Shown: piece by piece, positions 39,688 to 48,702 of the stretch
Numbering within the stretch: the first letter of the stretch is position 1
Layout of the letters: every line of letters starts with the position of its first letter
Source of the DNA: Phycisphaerae bacterium
GTDB taxonomy: Bacteria; Planctomycetota; Phycisphaerae; Sedimentisphaerales; Anaerobacaceae
Direction: 5' to 3'
Length of the DNA: 64,000 nucleotides
Assembly: GCA_030604525.1 (NCBI GenBank)
Contig: JAUVVQ010000009.1
Coordinates: 1-64,000, forward strand
Position numbers and translations under genes: made by a program
Notes under the pieces: generated by a model
What the model was told of the DNA's origin: nothing
What the model saw: the letters and a program-made list of their open reading frames with translations, nothing else
The model's database searches: none

Positions 39688-42048
39688 ATGGTTTTTGATA
39701 TGAAAGAGATAAAGAAAAAACTGCCTTTGATTTTTTTGTGTATTTTGGGATTTATATCTTCCAATCTTCAGACAATCGCTGCAACACCGACCGGAGGAGA
39801 CCGGCTGGACCCGGATGAATTAGGTTTTAATAAAATTTTATTTATAAAACGCCCCACGTTCGCTTCGGACCACTTCTACACTGACTTTATCAACGGCTGC
39901 GAGGACGAGCAATTTAGAAACGACAACGGTGTGTATGTCTATAATCTGAATACTAAAGAAGTTACTCCGGTAATAACTGCCACTGATATGCTTGCAGAGA
40001 CCGGTTCTGATGACGGTGTCTTCTATCGTTTCGATATATCTTTTGATGCGAACAGGATAGTTTTCGATTACAAGCCCTCTATCGAGGAAGGTTTCAGAAT
40101 CTGGGAATGCAATATCGACGGCAGTGGTCTTCATCAGCTTACTTTTACTCCGCCGGATGAAGATGGCAATACTCGAGAATATGACCTGGGCAATGATTTG
40201 TTTAACTTCCATTATGATGATATGCATCCCTGCTATACCCCGGACGACCACATTATATTCACTTCCACCCGCTGCAAGTACACAACTCTTTGTGACTATT
40301 CCGGAATTCTTGTAACACCGGTTCTGCATCGTATCGACCTTGACGGCAGCAATATGGAAAAACTTACCGACAGCCCGGTCAGTGAGTTCTGCCCGACAGT
40401 TATGCCGGACGGCAGAATCCTATATACTCGTTGGGAATACGTAGATAAAAGTTCGGTTCGTATCAAGGTATTGATGGCAATGAGGCCTGACGGCAGTATG
40501 CCTGAGGAGATATTCGGCCTGGACCATATGGACCCCGCAGCCCTTATGTACGGGCGAGTTGTCCCCGGTGCCGGCAACCTTGTCTCCTGCATCGGCTGTC
40601 CACATTGCCCACAAGGAGGCAGCCTGGGCTCGGTTCTGCTTATCAACACAAGAAAAGAGATAAGAACCAGAGAACCTATCAGTCGTGTTACGCCAAATGT
40701 GAGGATGAATTACGAAGGGGGCTGGGAATTCTGGAACGGAAACTCCTGGAAACAAGACCCCAGAGGTCGAAGTGGACGGCTGTATGGGACTCCTTATCCT
40801 GTCGATAGAAATACGCTTATGGTATCCTGTAAATACAACGAATCTGATAGATGGAATGACCTCGATGCTTACGACCTCTACCTGATTGACACTTCCGGCA
40901 ACCACACTTATATTTATGGCGAAAACGATACATCCTGCTGGTATCCGGTGCCCCTGGCTGCTCGCGAAAAGCCGCCTGTAATTTCCACGCCTAAGGACTC
41001 GCAGCTCGCCGCGACGAATCAGGCAAAGTGTATTGTTACTGATATGTACAAGGGAATAAAAGGCGTCGAAAAAGGTGATATTAAGTATCTGCGCGTCAAT
41101 ATAGCAGTATCTCGTCCCTGGGCTGCACATCGAATTCCTCTCTGGGGCGACCCGATCCTTTCCAGTACCGGCTGGCGAGGAGCAAGCTGGCCCAGAGTCC
41201 AGCTTGGCATCGTTCCAGTGGAGGAAGACGGCTCGGCTCAGTTTATTGTCCCTGCAGATGAAAACATACAACTGCAGGCACTCGATGAAAACTATATGGA
41301 GGTCCAGAGGGAGCGGACTTACTTTAATATGAGGCCGGGTGAAATACGTTCCTGTATCGGCTGTCACGAAAGAAGGAAGCGTGCACCATCAAATAATAAG
41401 AGCAAAGGTGTCCCTCTGGCTTTGTATAAGGAACCCTGTATTCCCGCACCCCAGCCGGGAGAGGCCAGCGGTAAAGGGAAATGGACCGACTGGGGAACAA
41501 ACGTTATTCATTACGAATCCGATATCCAGCCGATTTGGGAAAAACAAAGGGCCGGCGGCAGTTGTATTAGCTGCCACAGCGGCCGTAAGCCAGCTGCAGG
41601 CCTTAATCTAAGCGGTGACGTGACAGAGTATTATTGCGCCTCTTATGAGAATTTAGTCAATGTTGGTAACCCGCCGCCCGAACTTGGATACCCTCAGTGG
41701 GAAAGAGGAACAAGATACCTGGGTCTTATCATCGGCGAGGTTGCTCTTCACGAGCAGGAAGAAGATAATAATGGAGCATATTTCCCGCCGTACTCACTGG
41801 GGTCCCCCACCAGCTACCTTGTAGGAGTCCTGCAGGGAAAGCACGATGACATCCTGAGCGAAAAGCACGCCGGCAAGCTGACAAAGGAAGAGTTAATTCA
41901 GGTCGTAACCTGGGTTGATTCAAATGCACAATACTACGGCAGCTACTACGGACGACACCACAGCCACTGGAAAAGACATCCAAACTTCAGACCTGTACCA
42001 ACCTTCCAGGAAACCATAAGCAACAACGCACCGCCCTGGCATAAATAA
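39688..42048 (+). CDS. Hydrazine-synthase-alpha-like (PD40 plus c-type heme) secreted protein
   Basis: 786 residues from ATG 39688, three bases after GGAGG; ATG 39700 is the alternative and gives the same signal peptide (ends AATPT). The N-terminal two thirds is a PD40-type propeller (DLDGSNMEKLTDSPVSEFCP) with the CIGCPHCPQGGSLGS loop seen in the HzsA middle domain family. Two CxxCH heme sites follow: SCIGCHERRK (about residue 550) and SCISCHSGRKPAAG (about 625). Homologues are common in PVC bacteria that do no anammox, so hydrazine synthesis should not be inferred. It is exported and may carry electrons or bind glycans. Its neighbours are a propeller gene and galK. Confidence 0.82.
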   Translation: MVFDMKEIKKKLPLIFLCILGFISSNLQTIAATPTGGDRLDPDELGFNKILFIKRPTFASDHFYTDFINGCEDEQFRNDNGVYVYNLNTKEVTPVITATDMLAETGSDDGVFYRFDISFDANRIVFDYKPSIEEGFRIWECNIDGSGLHQLTFTPPDEDGNTREYDLGNDLFNFHYDDMHPCYTPDDHIIFTSTRCKYTTLCDYSGILVTPVLHRIDLDGSNMEKLTDSPVSEFCPTVMPDGRILYTRWEYVDKSSVRIKVLMAMRPDGSMPEEIFGLDHMDPAALMYGRVVPGAGNLVSCIGCPHCPQGGSLGSVLLINTRKEIRTREPISRVTPNVRMNYEGGWEFWNGNSWKQDPRGRSGRLYGTPYPVDRNTLMVSCKYNESDRWNDLDAYDLYLIDTSGNHTYIYGENDTSCWYPVPLAAREKPPVISTPKDSQLAATNQAKCIVTDMYKGIKGVEKGDIKYLRVNIAVSRPWAAHRIPLWGDPILSSTGWRGASWPRVQLGIVPVEEDGSAQFIVPADENIQLQALDENYMEVQRERTYFNMRPGEIRSCIGCHERRKRAPSNNKSKGVPLALYKEPCIPAPQPGEASGKGKWTDWGTNVIHYESDIQPIWEKQRAGGSCISCHSGRKPAAGLNLSGDVTEYYCASYENLVNVGNPPPELGYPQWERGTRYLGLIIGEVALHEQEEDNNGAYFPPYSLGSPTSYLVGVLQGKHDDILSEKHAGKLTKEELIQVVTWVDSNAQYYGSYYGRHHSHWKRHPNFRPVPTFQETISNNAPPWHK

Positions 42049-42128
42049 TAACCGCCCCGGAGAAAAATACCAATACCGCTGTTTACAACTTAGCTTTTAA
42101 ACTAAACTCAAAAACGAAGGGAATATTA

Positions 42129-43532
42129 ATGGAAGCAAAATTACATTTCCTGGGAGCAGCACAGAACGTTACCGGCTCAAGCCACCTGCTCGAAGCCAAC
42201 GGTTCCAGAATTCTGGTCGATTGCGGCCTTTATCAGGAACGAGAATTCAAGTCAAGAAATTGGGAGCCGTTTGCCGTCCCACCTGAAAAAATAGATGCCG
42301 TCCTTTTGACTCATGCTCATCTCGACCATTGTGGATTGCTGCCAAAATTGGTTAATGAAGGTTTCAATGGGAAAATTTATTGCAATGCCGCCACAGCCCA
42401 GATTGCTAAAATTATATTGTTGGATTCAGCCAAAATACAACAGGAGGATGCTAAACATAAGCGCAAAAGACACGAACGCCAGGGCAGAAAAGGACCTTTC
42501 CCGGAAGTCCCGCTCTATACTATCAAGGATGCCGAGAGATGCTTTTCATTATTTAGCCCCATCAAATACCGAGAGGCGGTAAATCTCGGCAAGGGACTGG
42601 AAGCAACCTTCTATGATGCCGGGCATGTCCTCGGCTCTTCGATAATAAGAGCAAAAATTCGGAACGAACAAGAGAGGATTGTAATATTTTCAGGAGATAT
42701 CGGTCGTCCCGACAGACCAATCGTCTGCGACCCCTCCGTCTTTGAAACCGCCGACTATGTGCTCATAGAGTCCACCTATGGCAACAGAGTGCATGAAAAA
42801 ACTGAAGATGTAAAAAAGCAGATAGCTAACGTCATAAATAATACAATTGCTGCCGGCGGAAATATCGTGATTCCCAGTTTCGCACTGGAACGCTCACAGG
42901 AAGTATTGTATTACATTAACGAATTAATCCTCGAAGGGACAATTCCTCGATTAAAAATATTTCTGGACAGCCCGATGGCTTCACGCATCACGAAAGTTTT
43001 TGAAAATCACCCGGAACTTTTTGATAAAGAAATGAATGAATTCGTAAGGAAGAATCATTCTCTTTTTGACCTTCCCGGCCTCGAAATGACCGCCGATGCG
43101 GAAGCATCAAAAGCCATAAACAATATCAAGGGCACAAGCATAATTATCGCCGGTTCAGGTATGTGCACCGGAGGAAGAATTAAACATCACCTCGTGCACA
43201 ACATCGAACGAGCCGAGTGCACGATAATGTTCGTCGGATACCAGGCCGCGGGAACACTGGGAAGACGAATCGTCAACGGAGAGAAAAAGGTCAGAATTTT
43301 AGGACAACAATATGATGTCAACGCAAACGTAGCCAAAATAAATGGTTTTTCCGCCCATGCCGATAGAAATGAGCTGCTTGCCTGGTTAAAAAAGCTGGAA
43401 TCTCCGCCGAGAAAAATATTTGTTGTTCACGGTGAAAGTAAAAGCGCAAAATCTTTCGGCGATTACATAAAGCAAGAAACGGGCTGGCAGGTATCCGTCC
43501 CGGCCTATCAGGATGAGGTAAAATTAGATTAG
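42129..43532 (+). CDS. Beta-CASP metallo-beta-lactamase RNA-processing nuclease
   Basis: 467 residues. Zinc motif HAHLDHCGLLPKL is HxHxDH, followed by ATFYDAGHVLGSS and FSGDIGRPDRP. The beta-CASP insert carries IESTYGNRVHE, IPSFALERSQEVLYYI, LDSPMASRIT and AGSGMCTGGRIKHHL, and the RMMBL end has FSAHADRNELLAWL and VHGESKSA. The layout is that of CPSF-73/TTHA0252-type enzymes that cleave RNA. It is cytosolic. Starts at ATG after CGAAGGGAAT. Converges on tatC. Confidence 0.93.
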   Translation: MEAKLHFLGAAQNVTGSSHLLEANGSRILVDCGLYQEREFKSRNWEPFAVPPEKIDAVLLTHAHLDHCGLLPKLVNEGFNGKIYCNAATAQIAKIILLDSAKIQQEDAKHKRKRHERQGRKGPFPEVPLYTIKDAERCFSLFSPIKYREAVNLGKGLEATFYDAGHVLGSSIIRAKIRNEQERIVIFSGDIGRPDRPIVCDPSVFETADYVLIESTYGNRVHEKTEDVKKQIANVINNTIAAGGNIVIPSFALERSQEVLYYINELILEGTIPRLKIFLDSPMASRITKVFENHPELFDKEMNEFVRKNHSLFDLPGLEMTADAEASKAINNIKGTSIIIAGSGMCTGGRIKHHLVHNIERAECTIMFVGYQAAGTLGRRIVNGEKKVRILGQQYDVNANVAKINGFSAHADRNELLAWLKKLESPPRKIFVVHGESKSAKSFGDYIKQETGWQVSVPAYQDEVKLD

Positions 43533-43632
43533 CTCCTTCGTCGTGAAACGCTGATTCATAGTTGCCTCGCTAATACTAAACTTTAACTTCAAAAATATGG
43601 CAGGGATCTATGCTTGATACGCTTTAAACTTT

Positions 43633-44397
43633 TCAGGCGCTGCCTTCGCTGCCTTTTTTGACGTTAACCACTCGGCACAAAAGCATCCCCAATTCATAGA
43701 GACCGTATAGCGGAATCGCAAGAGTTACCTGTGATATGACATCCGGAGGCGTTGCTATCATAGCGATGATGAACACTCCCAATAAAACATATTTCCTCGC
43801 ATTTCGTAGTGTCTGCAGGGAAGTAAGGTTCGTCCTGTTCAGTATAAAAATTGCGACGGGAGTTTGAAACCCCAAACCGAAAACCAGCATAAGCATAGTT
43901 ATGAAAGAAACATATTTTTGAAACGTCCAGTTAGGAGCAATGTCTATAAGGGTTCCAAATTTAAGAAAAAAAGCAAGTGAGAGCGGAGCAACAACAAATA
44001 AAAAAAACAATGCACCGCCTGCGAATAAAACGGCGGAAAAAGGAACGGCGATTTTGACATAACGCCTTTCGCTTGGATAAAGGCCGGTAGCTACAAACAT
44101 CCATAATTGATAAAAAACCCATGGGCAGGAAAAGATAAGACCCGTGATGAGGCATATCTTCATATATCCTATGAATGCATCGGCAGGAGCAAGCGCCACA
44201 AGAGAGGCATCCGGCATCAAACTGCTGTAAGGTTTTTGTATAAAAGCCACTATTGCCTTACCGAAGAAAAGTGAGCCGATTACCCCCACCGCTAAGCCAA
44301 CAAGGGCAAGAATTAATCTATATCGCAGTTCTTCAAGATGGTCACCAAGTGTCATTGACAAATCGTCAGATTTCTTTTTTTTATCTGGTTCAGGCAT
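43633..44397 (-). CDS. tatC: Twin-arginine translocase subunit TatC
   Basis: 254 residues with six hydrophobic segments. TatC marks are LGDHLEELRYRLI at the N-terminus, PADAFIGYMKICLITGLIFSCPWVFYQLW (split over 85-113) and FGLGFQTPVAIFIL. It is the receptor for twin-arginine signal peptides in the inner membrane. The tatA-like gene lies 60 bp upstream on the same strand. The plus-strand cluster starting at 44909 encodes several proteins with RR-motifs, a fitting neighbourhood. Confidence 0.96.
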   Translation of the reverse strand: MPEPDKKKKSDDLSMTLGDHLEELRYRLILALVGLAVGVIGSLFFGKAIVAFIQKPYSSLMPDASLVALAPADAFIGYMKICLITGLIFSCPWVFYQLWMFVATGLYPSERRYVKIAVPFSAVLFAGGALFFLFVVAPLSLAFFLKFGTLIDIAPNWTFQKYVSFITMLMLVFGLGFQTPVAIFILNRTNLTSLQTLRNARKYVLLGVFIIAMIATPPDVISQVTLAIPLYGLYELGMLLCRVVNVKKGSEGSA

Positions 44398-44457
44398 TCT
44401 ATAAAGTTTATTCCCGGGAGAATATAAAATTACATAATTGCATCCCCCGCTGTTTTT

Positions 44458-44742
44458 TTAACTGTTTTCTTTATCTTCTTCGGTGTCGTCCTTGACAAGG
44501 CCGGCTGCCTTTTTGGTCTCGTTTATAACGTCATCTTTGGCTTTTTTGACGTCATTTACGAAGTCATCTTTGGTCTTTTCTGCTTCGTTCACGCCCTTTT
44601 TGAATTCAGTTAAACTCTTCCCAAGCCCGCGGGCAATCTCAGGAAGCCGTCTGCCGAATATCAATAAAGCTATGACAAGGACAACCAACAATTCGGGCCA
44701 ACCGGGGGTCCAGGCTAAAATATGATGCATACTTTCGAACAT
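44458..44742 (-). CDS. tatA: Twin-arginine translocase TatA/TatB family subunit
   Basis: 94 residues. One N-terminal hydrophobic helix (PELLVVLVIALLIFGRRLPE) with the FGxxxLPE hinge, then an amphipathic helix (IARGLGKSLTEFKKG) and an acidic/Lys tail. This is the pore-forming subunit; TatA and TatB cannot be told apart by this alone, and only one is present. AAGGAG precedes the start by a good distance. Transcribed with tatC. Confidence 0.93.
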   Translation of the reverse strand: MFESMHHILAWTPGWPELLVVLVIALLIFGRRLPEIARGLGKSLTEFKKGVNEAEKTKDDFVNDVKKAKDDVINETKKAAGLVKDDTEEDKENS

Positions 44743-44828
44743 TTCAATCTCCTTCTTCTATAACACAGCATTAAAACAATCAGTTCGACAACTAATACAA
44801 ATACCTGTTGCGAATCAGTGAAAATCAT

Positions 44829-44858
44829 TTGACATTGGTATCATAAAAAAACTATAAT
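44829..44858 (+). promoter_or_regulatory. Sigma-70-type promoter for the DUF6599-DUF362-FeS-AKR operon
   Basis: TTGACA (44829-44834, exact consensus) and TATAAT (44853-44858, exact consensus) with an 18 bp spacer, 50 bp before the first start codon. It lies back to back with the tatA promoter region. Confidence 0.7.
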
Positions 44859-44908
44859 TTAATTTATTATAAATTCAAGTAAATATTATGGTGGGAGCAT
44901 AGTGGCTG

Positions 44909-45934
44909 ATGAGTTCTGAACGACGAGTTCAAGGGCTTGCCTCGAAAATAAGTATCTTCCTGTTGGCAGTGATTTTGCTTATTGCGGTTGGAATATTCCT
45001 CAAACAGATGCACTGGGATATGAGCAGATTCGGCCTAAATACCACCGATTCAACCTCCTTGGCAAACTCCAGGGCAATACAGAGAGAGCAGGAGCTTCTA
45101 AATTCGTTGGAAATCGATGGCTTCCAGAAACTTTCTGAGACCGGCTTTTATACCGCTGAAAATCTTTACGAAATAATTGACGGCAAAGCCCCGCTTTACC
45201 TCGAATCCGGCTTCCGTAAGCTCTTTAATCTGCGATTGGTCAGCAAATCAGATGAAAACTCCTGGATGAAAATCCTGCTGTTCGATATGGGACAAATCAA
45301 AAATGCCTTTAGTGTCTTCAGCACCCAAAGACGAATCGGGGCAGAAAATATACCGGATTTGCAATTTGCTTACAAAACAACCAACGGCTGCTACTTTGTA
45401 AACGGAAAATATTATACCGAGATAACCGGCTCTTCAGAAGATAAACAGCTTTTCTCAGCCATCCTAAAAGTCGGTAAAAAAACAAACAATAATCTGAATG
45501 TGGACGGTAACAAAAAAATTGAAGAAATAAACTGGTTTCCCAAAAAGAATCTTATTCCCGATACCATCATGCTATACCTTTCAGGCGCCTTTAGCTTTGC
45601 CGAATTCAAAGAAGTTTTTACTGCCAAGTATAAATTCGAACAGGAAAATACCACCGCGTTTTTCGGCAAGACGAAGAATCCACAAGATGCTCGAAAGCTC
45701 GCACAAAGATACAAAACCTTCCTGGTTAATAATGGTGCTGCTGTAACAGGAAAACAGGAAGCAACCAAAGAAGCTGTTATTTTGGATTATTACGGGACAA
45801 CGGAGATTATTTTCACTGCCGGCCCTTTTGTCGGGGGCGTGCATCAGGCAGAGAATCAAAAATTAGCTGAGCAGACGGCAATAATACTTTTCAATAAGCT
45901 TAATGAAATCTCCAGGGGGTTAAAAATTGAATAG
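44909..45934 (+). CDS. DUF6599 family protein, membrane-anchored
   Basis: 341 residues with one N-terminal hydrophobic segment (ISIFLLAVILLIAVGIFL, residues 14-31). The body has the DUF6599 signature FYTAENLYEIIDGKAPLYLESGF (split over about 82-104) and related strands such as KILLFDMGQIKNAFSVFS. Members accompany Fe-S and DUF362 proteins in PVC and deltaproteobacterial genomes; no reaction is known. A GGGAG sequence lies 13 bases before the ATG. Its end overlaps the TTG start of the DUF362 gene, so the two are coupled. Confidence 0.8.
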   Translation: MSSERRVQGLASKISIFLLAVILLIAVGIFLKQMHWDMSRFGLNTTDSTSLANSRAIQREQELLNSLEIDGFQKLSETGFYTAENLYEIIDGKAPLYLESGFRKLFNLRLVSKSDENSWMKILLFDMGQIKNAFSVFSTQRRIGAENIPDLQFAYKTTNGCYFVNGKYYTEITGSSEDKQLFSAILKVGKKTNNNLNVDGNKKIEEINWFPKKNLIPDTIMLYLSGAFSFAEFKEVFTAKYKFEQENTTAFFGKTKNPQDARKLAQRYKTFLVNNGAAVTGKQEATKEAVILDYYGTTEIIFTAGPFVGGVHQAENQKLAEQTAIILFNKLNEISRGLKIE

Positions 45935-46925
45935 TAAAAACTCCAGAGGAATAGGCCGCAGGAAATTCTTATCGCGGGCCTGCAAAGCAGGAGCTTCTAT
46001 AGTTGGAGCAGGAGCGGCTGCATATCTACTTTACGACAAGAAGGGACCACAGCCGGGGGTGAAACCCGATGAATTAGTAAAACTTGCCGATTTCTCCATA
46101 CCTCGACGACCGGGAAAAGATATGAGCATCGTTAAGGGACATTCACGAACCAAGACCGTGGACAAGGCGATAGAATTGCTCGGTGGCATTGAAAGATTCG
46201 TTAAAAAAGGCGAACGGGTAATAATAAAGCCCAACGTCGCCTTTGCACAATCTGCGATGATGGGCTCTACCGCACATCCTGATTTGGTTGCCGAAATTGT
46301 TCGGCTCTGTCTTAATAAAGCGGGCGCCAAAGAAGTAATTGTCACCGACAATCCAATCAACGACCCCAGGAGCTGTTTTACCTTAAGCGGTATCGGCAAA
46401 GCCGCCGACCGGGCAGGTGCCAAGGTCGTAATGCCTCGTGAAAACTTGTTTAAGCCCACAACTCTCGAGGGCGGAAAGCTTATCAAAAACTGGCCTATAT
46501 TTTTCGAACCATTTGCTAAAGCAGATAAAGTTATAGGCATCTCCCCTGTCAAGGACCATGCACGAAGCGGTGCATCGATGTCGATGAAGAACTGGTACGG
46601 CCTCTTGGGCGGAAGGCGCAACATTTTTCATCAGGATATAAATACAATTATTTCTGAATTAGTAATGATGGTAAAACCAACTCTCGCTATCCTTGACGGC
46701 ACCCAGGTTATGATGACCAACGGCCCTACCGGCGGTTCGGTTGCCGACCTCAGAAGGGCTGATACGATGATAGCATGCCTGGATTGTGTTGCCGCTGATT
46801 CCTACGGCTGCACACTGCTGGATTTGAAAGTATCAGACCTGCCCTATCTGGGACTGGCCGAAAAAGCCGGCGCAGGCATTACTGATTATAAATCTTTAAA
46901 ACCAATTTTTGCTGAAGTTAGTTAG
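45927..46925 (+). CDS. DUF362 domain protein with twin-arginine signal
   Basis: 332 residues from a TTG start that overlaps the DUF6599 stop; GGGGG is seven bases upstream. The N-terminus has GIGRRKFLSRAC followed by a hydrophobic stretch of small residues, a Tat-type signal. The body matches DUF362 (KPNVAFAQS, VTDNPINDPRSCFTLSGI, SPVKDHARSGASMSMKNWYGLLGG). Many family members carry a ferredoxin domain; this one does not. It may take part in assembly or use of Fe-S enzymes. It is followed 10 bp later by the NapH-NapG-like gene. Confidence 0.85.
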   Translation: MNSKNSRGIGRRKFLSRACKAGASIVGAGAAAYLLYDKKGPQPGVKPDELVKLADFSIPRRPGKDMSIVKGHSRTKTVDKAIELLGGIERFVKKGERVIIKPNVAFAQSAMMGSTAHPDLVAEIVRLCLNKAGAKEVIVTDNPINDPRSCFTLSGIGKAADRAGAKVVMPRENLFKPTTLEGGKLIKNWPIFFEPFAKADKVIGISPVKDHARSGASMSMKNWYGLLGGRRNIFHQDINTIISELVMMVKPTLAILDGTQVMMTNGPTGGSVADLRRADTMIACLDCVAADSYGCTLLDLKVSDLPYLGLAEKAGAGITDYKSLKPIFAEVS

Positions 46926-46935
46926 AACAAAAATA

Positions 46936-48681
46936 ATGAAGATAGTTACAGTAAGACGAATAGCTCAGATTTTCTTTTTCTCGTTATTTACCTGGTTTTG
47001 CATTGTCAGCACAGTAGGCGAAAAGTTCTGGCAGATTAGGGCCTGGCCAATAAACTTCTTTTTGGAGCTTGACCCTCTCGTGGCCATAGGTACCATCCTG
47101 ACAACACATACGCTATACTGGACGCTCACAGGGGCAATAATTACCGTTCTTTTGACAATACTCTTCGGACGGTTTTTTTGCGGCTGGGTATGTCCCTTCG
47201 GCTCAATACATCACTTCTTCGGATTCCTGAGCAAAAAAAATAAAACTACCGCACAAAAAGTCAAGCTCAACAAATACCGAAAAGCTCAAAACATTAAATA
47301 CTTCATTTTAATAGCTTTTCTTGTGATTGCGGCCTTCCCGTCACTCCAGTCAAGCCTGCAAATCGGCCTCCTGGACCCAATAACATTAGTAACTCGCTCA
47401 TTTAACCTCGTGATAGTTCCAATAGTTAACAGGTTTACCGGTTTCATTTCTGTGCCCAACCGTTTTTACGAAGGCGCCTGGCTGGTCTTCGGTGTGTTTT
47501 TTGCAGCAGTGCTCCTCAATTTTGTCATACCTCGATTCTATTGCAGATTTATTTGTCCCCTTGGCGCATTATTCGGTGTAATTGATAGATTCGCAATATG
47601 GAGAATCGGAAAAACGCAAAAAGAATGTATCGACTGCAAATTATGCGAGCAGGACTGCGACGGCGCTTGTGAACCATCGGGGAATATGAGAATCAGCGAG
47701 TGCATCCTTTGTTTTAACTGCTTCCATAAATGCCAGGATGATTTAATAAAGTATCAGACACAGCCCTCCTTAGCTGGAGAAATTACCTCTCCCGATGTTT
47801 CCAGAAGAGGTTTCCTCCTTTCCTTAGTCGGTGGACTGACAGGAATATGGGCAACAAGACTGGGTAATAAGCTCGGCAGTAACTGGTATAATAAAACTAT
47901 TCGCCCCCCCGGTGCTTTGGAGGAAGAAGAGTTTCTCAAAAGATGTATTAAATGCGGCCAATGTATGCGGGTATGTCCCACAAACGTCATCCAGCCGGCG
48001 GGTATCCAGGGAGGCCTGGAAAATCTCTGGACGCCGGTATTAAATAATAGAATTGGCTCAAGTGGATGCCAACTGAACTGTGTAGCCTGTGGACAGGTTT
48101 GTCCAACTTCAGCTATCAGGCCCATCAAACTTTCAGAAAAATTAGGAACCGCCGAATTTAAAGACGCCGGGCCTATCAAAATCGGCACCGCCTTTTTCGA
48201 CAGAAACAGGTGCCTTCCCTGGGCAATGAATAAACCCTGCATCGTCTGTCAGGAAAATTGCCCCGTCAGTCCAAAGGCAATCTACACAGAAGAGTATTTC
48301 AGCACCATAAGAGACGGTATTGTAACTGTCAAGGAAGCAAGCGAGTCAGCAATCGAAACTGTAGAAAATGATTTTTCTCCGGGTCAGCTTGCAAGCGGCG
48401 ACTTTTACTTTTCTTTTAAAGGAAAAAAACTTGCAAAAATCGTCTCAAACACAGAAAATATTATAGAATTCGCACCCGAACTAAAAAAGATGGTAATGCC
48501 CTCAAAAGGTGATAAAATTGGGATTCAGGTGCGTTTGCAGAAACCTTTCGTAGATATAGAAAAATGTATCGGCTGCGGAGTTTGCGAACACGAATGCCCT
48601 GTTAGCGGTAAGAAAGCTATAAGGGTCTCCGCAGAAGGTGAGACAAGAAGTGCTAAAAACCAATTATTACTCAAACGTTAA
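46936..48681 (+). CDS. NapH-NapG-like fused polyferredoxin membrane protein
   Basis: 581 residues from ATG 46936 (a TTG at 46909 overlaps the previous gene and is less likely). Residues 1-~225: five hydrophobic spans with CGWVCPFGSIHH and CRFICPLGALFG, the NapH/YccM quinol-dehydrogenase pattern, then two 4Fe-4S sites (CIDCKLCEQDC and CILCFNCFHKC). At about 288 an internal SRRGFLLSLVGG, a twin-arginine-like motif, opens a NapG-like half with IRPPGALEEEEFLKRCIKCGQCMRVCP, split over the start of that half, plus CQLNCVACGQVCP, CIVCQENCP and CIGCGVCEHECP. It should pass electrons from quinol to a periplasmic acceptor. A real gene fusion, not a frameshift, since the frame is continuous. Confidence 0.85.
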   Translation: MKIVTVRRIAQIFFFSLFTWFCIVSTVGEKFWQIRAWPINFFLELDPLVAIGTILTTHTLYWTLTGAIITVLLTILFGRFFCGWVCPFGSIHHFFGFLSKKNKTTAQKVKLNKYRKAQNIKYFILIAFLVIAAFPSLQSSLQIGLLDPITLVTRSFNLVIVPIVNRFTGFISVPNRFYEGAWLVFGVFFAAVLLNFVIPRFYCRFICPLGALFGVIDRFAIWRIGKTQKECIDCKLCEQDCDGACEPSGNMRISECILCFNCFHKCQDDLIKYQTQPSLAGEITSPDVSRRGFLLSLVGGLTGIWATRLGNKLGSNWYNKTIRPPGALEEEEFLKRCIKCGQCMRVCPTNVIQPAGIQGGLENLWTPVLNNRIGSSGCQLNCVACGQVCPTSAIRPIKLSEKLGTAEFKDAGPIKIGTAFFDRNRCLPWAMNKPCIVCQENCPVSPKAIYTEEYFSTIRDGIVTVKEASESAIETVENDFSPGQLASGDFYFSFKGKKLAKIVSNTENIIEFAPELKKMVMPSKGDKIGIQVRLQKPFVDIEKCIGCGVCEHECPVSGKKAIRVSAEGETRSAKNQLLLKR

Positions 48682-48702
48682 AATTATTAGGAGGTTTATG
48701 TG

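Noticed and set aside
40420-41367. 315-codon open frame antisense to the HzsA-like gene
   Set aside because: It lies wholly inside a gene with clear haem and propeller motifs, has no RBS and reads as shadow coding.
39688-42048. Anammox hydrazine synthase
   Set aside because: The HzsA-like architecture is widespread in non-anammox PVC bacteria and neither HzsB nor HzsC is adjacent.
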